Source: Myxococcota bacterium (GTDB lineage Bacteria > Myxococcota_A > UBA9160 > UBA4427). Taken from it: DNA of 64,000 nucleotides. The position numbers and the translations under genes were made by a program. Below are positions 60,278-64,000 of the stretch, piece by piece (position 1 is the first letter of the stretch; each line of letters begins with the position of its first letter). The stretch spans positions 434,001-498,000 of the forward strand of contig JAWKRT010000001.1 in assembly GCA_041389495.1 (NCBI GenBank), in the 5' to 3' direction. The notes beneath the pieces are model-generated. The model was not told the DNA's origin and made no database searches. It saw nothing but the letters and a program-made list of their open reading frames with translations.

Positions 60278-61296
60278 CGCGCGCGCTCCGCGCCGCCCGC
60301 CGCATGCGCGCGCGCGTCGTCCGCGAACGGCGAGCGGAGCGCCTCGTCCGCGTCCGGGAACGCGCTCGCGCGCGCGAAGCGCACGGCCTCGGCGAGCTCG
60401 CGCTCGACATCGTCCTCGATCGCGCGCGCGCCGGCCTCGCCGACCGCCGCGTCCGCGACGAGGCGCGCGCGCGCGATCGCGAGCGGGTCGCGCTCGCGCC
60501 AGCGCGCGATCTCGTCGGCCGTCCGGTACGTGCCGGGGATGCCCTGGCCCTCGGCGTGCTCGCAGTAGCGGTAGGTCTTCGCCTCGACGAGCGACGGGCC
60601 TTCGCCGGCGCGCGCGCGCGCCACCGCGCGCGCGGTCGTCGCGAGCACGGCCTCGACGTCCTGCCCGTCGACGATCTCGCCCGGCATGCCGTAGCCCGCC
60701 GCGCGCACGGCGATGTCCGCGACCGACGTCCCCGCGGAGAGCGGCGTCGTCGCGGCATAGCCGTTGTTCTCGCAGAAGAAGACGACGCCGAGCTTCCAGA
60801 TGGCGCCGAGGTTCAGCGCCTCGTGGAACGCGCCCTGGTTGCTCGCGCCGTCGCCGAAGAAGGCGATGCACACCGCGTCGTCGCCGCGCACGCGCGCGGA
60901 GAGCGCCGCGCCGACGGCGACCGGGATGCCGGCGCCGACGATGCCCGACTCGCCGAGGCTCCCGACCGCGAAGTCGGCGAGGTGCATCGAGCCGCCGCGC
61001 CCGCCGCAGACGCCGTCGCGGCGGCCGAGCAGCTCGGCGAGCAGCGGGCCGAGCGCGGCGCCCTTCGCGATCGGATGGCCGTGCGAGCGGTGGTTGCCCG
61101 TCATCGTGTCGTCCGCGCGCAGCGCCGCGCACGCGCCGACGACCGCCGCCTCCTGCCCGAGGCTCGGGTGGAGCGGCCCCGCGACGAGGTGTTCCTCGCG
61201 CTGGAGCCGCAGCGCCTCCTCGTCGAAGCGCCGGATGCGCCGCATGCGCCGGTAGAGCTCGGCGAGGGGCGGCCGCGCGCCGCGCGCGTCCTCCAC
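60274..61296 (-). CDS. 2-oxoacid dehydrogenase E1 alpha-like subunit
   Basis: 340 residues. TPP motif GDGASNQGAFHEALNLGAIWKLGVVFFCENNGYA (GDG..NN), HRSHGHPIAKG and RYCEHAEGQGIPGTYR. Similar to acetoin or pyruvate dehydrogenase alpha subunits. GTG 61296, one base after the methyltransferase stop. Could act without E2/E3 as an acyloin-type enzyme. Confidence 0.93.
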   Translation of the reverse strand: MEDARGARPPLAELYRRMRRIRRFDEEALRLQREEHLVAGPLHPSLGQEAAVVGACAALRADDTMTGNHRSHGHPIAKGAALGPLLAELLGRRDGVCGGRGGSMHLADFAVGSLGESGIVGAGIPVAVGAALSARVRGDDAVCIAFFGDGASNQGAFHEALNLGAIWKLGVVFFCENNGYAATTPLSAGTSVADIAVRAAGYGMPGEIVDGQDVEAVLATTARAVARARAGEGPSLVEAKTYRYCEHAEGQGIPGTYRTADEIARWRERDPLAIARARLVADAAVGEAGARAIEDDVERELAEAVRFARASAFPDADEALRSPFADDARAHAAGGAERAR

Positions 61297-61297
61297 G

Positions 61298-62185
61298 TCA
61301 GGCCTCGCGCTCGGCGACGAGCATCATCTCGCCGAGGTACATGCGCACGGGGCGCTCGGCGAGCGCGCGCGGAACGAGCCGGAGCAGCGCGCGCGCGACG
61401 ACGCCGAGGCCCGCGTTGAAGTACCGCAGGTTCGCGGCCGCGTACGCGGGCGTCAGCGTCTTGTACGCGCGCTGCGCGGCGACGACGCGGAAGCCCTCGT
61501 CGGCGAGCAGGCGTGAGGCCGTCGCCGGCGAGTAGTAGAAGAGGTGCTCGCGCGGCAGGTAGTAGAACCAGTGGCGGCGCATCAGCCAGCGCGCGTAGAG
61601 GCTCGACACGTCGGGCAGCGTCAGCACGAGGCGTCCGCCCGGCGCGAGCCAGCCGCGCAGCCGTTCGAGGAAGACACGCGGCTCGCGCAGGTGCTCGAGC
61701 ACGTCGAAGGCGGTGATCGTCGCGTAGGGGGCGCTCGGGGCGAAGCTCTCGACCGAGCCGCAGTGCATGCGCAGCCCGCGCGAGCGCGCCTCGCGCACGG
61801 CGGTCTCCGAGAGCTCGAGCCCCTCGACGTCGTGCGCGGCGCTCGCGGCCTCGACGAAGTCGCCCGACGAGGCGCCGACGTCGAGCCAGCGCCCCTCGCG
61901 CGCGAACGGCGCGATCACGCCGAGGCGATGGCGCGCGATCGCGGCGCGCTCGCGCTGCGCCTCGGCGAAGAACGAGTAGGAGCCGTCGGCGTACGAGCGC
62001 TCGTAGTAGGCGGTGAGCTCTTCGGCGGTGGGCATCGGGTCGACCCACTCGAGGCCGCACGAGCGGCAGCGGACGACGTCGCGGCCTTCCTTCGCGAAGA
62101 GCGCGCGCGGCGCCGTCGCGCCGCACAGCATGCACGCCATGGCGCGAGGAGGTAGCACAGCGCCGCTCGCGGGAGACGCGCTCAT
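61298..62185 (-). CDS. Zinc-ribbon SAM methyltransferase
   Basis: 295 residues. N-terminal zinc ribbon CMLCG ... CRSCGLEWVDPMPT, then LDVGASSGDFVEAAS as motif I and ITAFDVLEHLREPRVFLERLRGWLAPGGRLVLTLPD. Common in sugar and LPS clusters. ATG 62185 overlaps the upstream stop (ATGA); an internal ATG at 62139 lacks an SD. Confidence 0.88.
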   Translation of the reverse strand: MSASPASGAVLPPRAMACMLCGATAPRALFAKEGRDVVRCRSCGLEWVDPMPTAEELTAYYERSYADGSYSFFAEAQRERAAIARHRLGVIAPFAREGRWLDVGASSGDFVEAASAAHDVEGLELSETAVREARSRGLRMHCGSVESFAPSAPYATITAFDVLEHLREPRVFLERLRGWLAPGGRLVLTLPDVSSLYARWLMRRHWFYYLPREHLFYYSPATASRLLADEGFRVVAAQRAYKTLTPAYAAANLRYFNAGLGVVARALLRLVPRALAERPVRMYLGEMMLVAEREA

Positions 62186-64000
62186 TCGCGCGCTTCCGCG
62201 CCGCACGGCGCGATCGGCGCCGCGCGCAGCATCGCCTTCTCGATCAGCCGGCCGATCTCCGTCTCCTCGCCCGCGCGCTCGACGGCGACCGCGCGGCGGA
62301 GCGGCGCGACGGGGAGAGGGGCGATGCCGTCGTCGCGCCGCTGCACGAGGTCGATGCAGAGCGCGTACTCGCCGGCGCGCCGCGGCGCCTCGAGGAACAC
62401 GAGCAGCGCCTGCTCGGCGTGCGCGGCCACGTCCTGGTCGATCGGCGCGAGCTTCGTGACGGCGGGCGCGTCGCCCGCGCCCGTCGGCGCGAACGTGTAC
62501 CGGGCCTGCACGAGCCCGCGCGGGTCGAGGTCGAAGCCCGGCCACGCGACGTCGCTGTCGTTGCGCACGCGCAGCCACGTGTCGTAGAGCCCGCTCGCCG
62601 CCTGCCGCGGCGCGATGCGCCCGTCGATCGCGCCCGCCGGCGCGGGGAGCGCGAGCGGCGTGCGCGGGAGCCCCGCGAGCGTCGTCGGCCGCGGCTCCGT
62701 CGCGAGCAGCGCCTCCATCGCGCCTCCGCCCGTCTGCCAGCCGTCGACCTCGTAGAGCACCGTGTGCGCGTCGCGGTGGAGCGCGCGCACGTCGCGCTTG
62801 CGCTCGGCCGCGAGCCACGCGCGGCGCTCGAGCGGGCTCGCGCGGTCGAGGTCGACGAGCACCCAGCGCAGGCGCGTCAGGTCGGCGAGCGCGTCGAGCG
62901 CGCCGCGGTCGGGCAGGCGCGCGCCGATGCGCTGCAGGAAGCGGTAGGTCGGCGGCCGGTGCCCCGTGTAGCCGTTCAGCACGGGGCGCCAGTGCAGCGT
63001 GCTCATCAGCACCGCGCGCGAGCCGTACTCGATGTTCGCGTGCCCGACGGGCCACGGGATCTCGAGCAGCGCTCCGCCCTCGGCGAGCGAGGGGAGGGCG
63101 GGGAGCGCACGCACCGGGCCGTAGCGGGCGGCGACGAGCGCGGGGTCGCCCCACGCGGGCACCGTCGGGATCGCGAACCACGCGAACGTCGCCGCGCTCG
63201 CGAGCGCGACGGCGGCGCGCGCGCCGATGCGCGCGGCCGCGCTCGCGCCCGTGCGCATCGGCGCGAGCGCGCGCGCGACGCGCGCGTCGATCGCGGCGAC
63301 GCCCGCGCCGGCGAGCATCGGCAATGCGACGCACGCGAGGATGCCCCAGCGCGGCGGGCCGCGGAGCAGCGAGAAGCCGGGGATCACCTCGCCGAGCAGC
63401 ATCGACGGCAGCGGGACGCGCACGCCGGCGACCTCGAGCGAGCCGCCGATCATCATCACGAACGACGTCGCGACGATGCCGACGAGCGCGAGCGCGGTCG
63501 CGAACAGGCGCGGTGCGTGCGCGCGCGCGCGGAGCGCCGAGACGGCGCCGACGACGGCGAGCAGCGCGACGCCCCACGGCGTCCAGTAGCTCGCGGGCTC
63601 GTTCGCGAGCCGCCAGTGCGCGGGCCAGTGCGGCCAGCGCGGCGCGACGATCGAGAAGGCGCCCCCGATGCCGAGCGAGAAGGACGGGTCGTACTGCGAC
63701 GCGAGGTCGGCGCTCGCCTGGCGCGCGAGATACGGGAGCGCGGACAGGACGAGCAGCAGGTAGCCGGGAGCGACCGCCGCGGCGAGCGCGGCGACGTCGC
63801 GCAGCCGCGGCCGGTGCACGCACGCGACGAGCGCGACGAGCACCGCGCAGCTGAGCGACAGGAAGTAGGCGAGGTAGAACGACGAGAGCAGCTGCAGCGC
63901 GACGGCCAGGCCGAGCAGCGCGTGGTGGCGCGCGCGCGCCTCGCCGAGCAGGCCGCGCACGACGCCCGTCCACACGAAGGGCAGGAGCTGCACGCTCGAG
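62182..64000 (-). CDS. Large polytopic membrane protein (GT-C/YfhO-like), partial
   Basis: At least 606 codons; the frame is open to the window end, so the 5' end is missing. Multiple hydrophobic segments, then an extracytoplasmic domain (YGSRAVLMSTLHWRPVLNGYTGHRPPTYRFL) resembling YfhO/GT-C membrane proteins, and a beta-rich C-terminal domain (GLYDTWLRVRNDSDVAWPGFDLDPRGL). Probably a membrane glycosyltransferase or lipid-linked sugar handler. GTG 63993 is likely internal. Confidence 0.7.
   Translation of the reverse strand, partial: SSVQLLPFVWTGVVRGLLGEARARHHALLGLAVALQLLSSFYLAYFLSLSCAVLVALVACVHRPRLRDVAALAAAVAPGYLLLVLSALPYLARQASADLASQYDPSFSLGIGGAFSIVAPRWPHWPAHWRLANEPASYWTPWGVALLAVVGAVSALRARAHAPRLFATALALVGIVATSFVMMIGGSLEVAGVRVPLPSMLLGEVIPGFSLLRGPPRWGILACVALPMLAGAGVAAIDARVARALAPMRTGASAAARIGARAAVALASAATFAWFAIPTVPAWGDPALVAARYGPVRALPALPSLAEGGALLEIPWPVGHANIEYGSRAVLMSTLHWRPVLNGYTGHRPPTYRFLQRIGARLPDRGALDALADLTRLRWVLVDLDRASPLERRAWLAAERKRDVRALHRDAHTVLYEVDGWQTGGGAMEALLATEPRPTTLAGLPRTPLALPAPAGAIDGRIAPRQAASGLYDTWLRVRNDSDVAWPGFDLDPRGLVQARYTFAPTGAGDAPAVTKLAPIDQDVAAHAEQALLVFLEAPRRAGEYALCIDLVQRRDDGIAPLPVAPLRRAVAVERAGEETEIGRLIEKAMLRAAPIAPCGAEARE

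Noticed and set aside
63991..63993. GTG 63993 as the true start of the last gene
   Set aside because: No ribosome site and the frame stays open to the window edge; the sequence looks like mid-protein membrane segments.

Overview
The window is chromosomal DNA from a very GC-rich bacterium (roughly 70% or more by eye), densely packed, with many GTG/TTG starts and 4-base ATGA/GTGA overlaps. Gene content includes a two-component sigma-54 regulator, an STT3-like oligosaccharyltransferase, F420-type oxidoreductases, several fatty-acid or steroid-type catabolic enzymes and an archaeal-like short ValS. This points to a deltaproteobacterial-grade lineage (Myxococcota or Binatota-like). That placement is inference; there is no rRNA in the window to confirm it. 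No tRNA, rRNA, CRISPR array, insertion sequence or phage gene was found.

Layout: (1) 1-6262: start of a ferredoxin-reductase-like flavoprotein, then a module of two paralogous histidine kinases, an NtrC-type response regulator and PspA behind a good sigma-54 promoter, followed by a histidine phosphatase and a small membrane protein. (2) 6386-12510: a methyltransferase, two glycosyltransferases and two homologous radical SAM proteins arranged tail to tail. (3) 12601-18723: a GDYxxLxY/DUF2157 membrane pair, then rpmB, rpmE2 and rpsN (zinc-free types) and valS. (4) 18809-28306: TesB thioesterase, a TetR regulator, and a minus-strand run with an STT3-like oligosaccharyltransferase, an acyltransferase, a MaoC hydratase and a GT-C/TPR membrane protein, then an IMPase-like enzyme. 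(5) 28267-49911: a catabolic and efflux region with two P450s, a LamG-VanZ protein, a flavoprotein dehydrogenase, F420-type LLM enzymes, a TetR-HlyD-RND efflux operon, acyl-CoA dehydrogenase, enoyl-CoA hydratase, SDR, and a thiolase-like protein without the usual cysteine fused in operon to a DUF35 protein. (6) 49946-64000: cell-surface genes including a lipoprotein phosphatase, GT39- and GT9-type glycosyltransferases, a third radical SAM protein, methyltransferases, an orphan E1 alpha/beta pair and a large membrane protein running off the end.

Two themes recur. One is surface glycan or glycoprotein building, where radical SAM genes sit translationally coupled to glycosyltransferase genes in three places. 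The other is oxidation and chain shortening of hydrophobic substrates (P450, flavoprotein dehydrogenase, ACAD, ECH, MaoC, SDR, thiolase/DUF35). The most promising candidate for an undescribed system is the radical SAM/glycosyltransferase cluster at 6386-12510; the most clearly readable regulatory unit is the sigma-54 Psp-like module at 338-5139.
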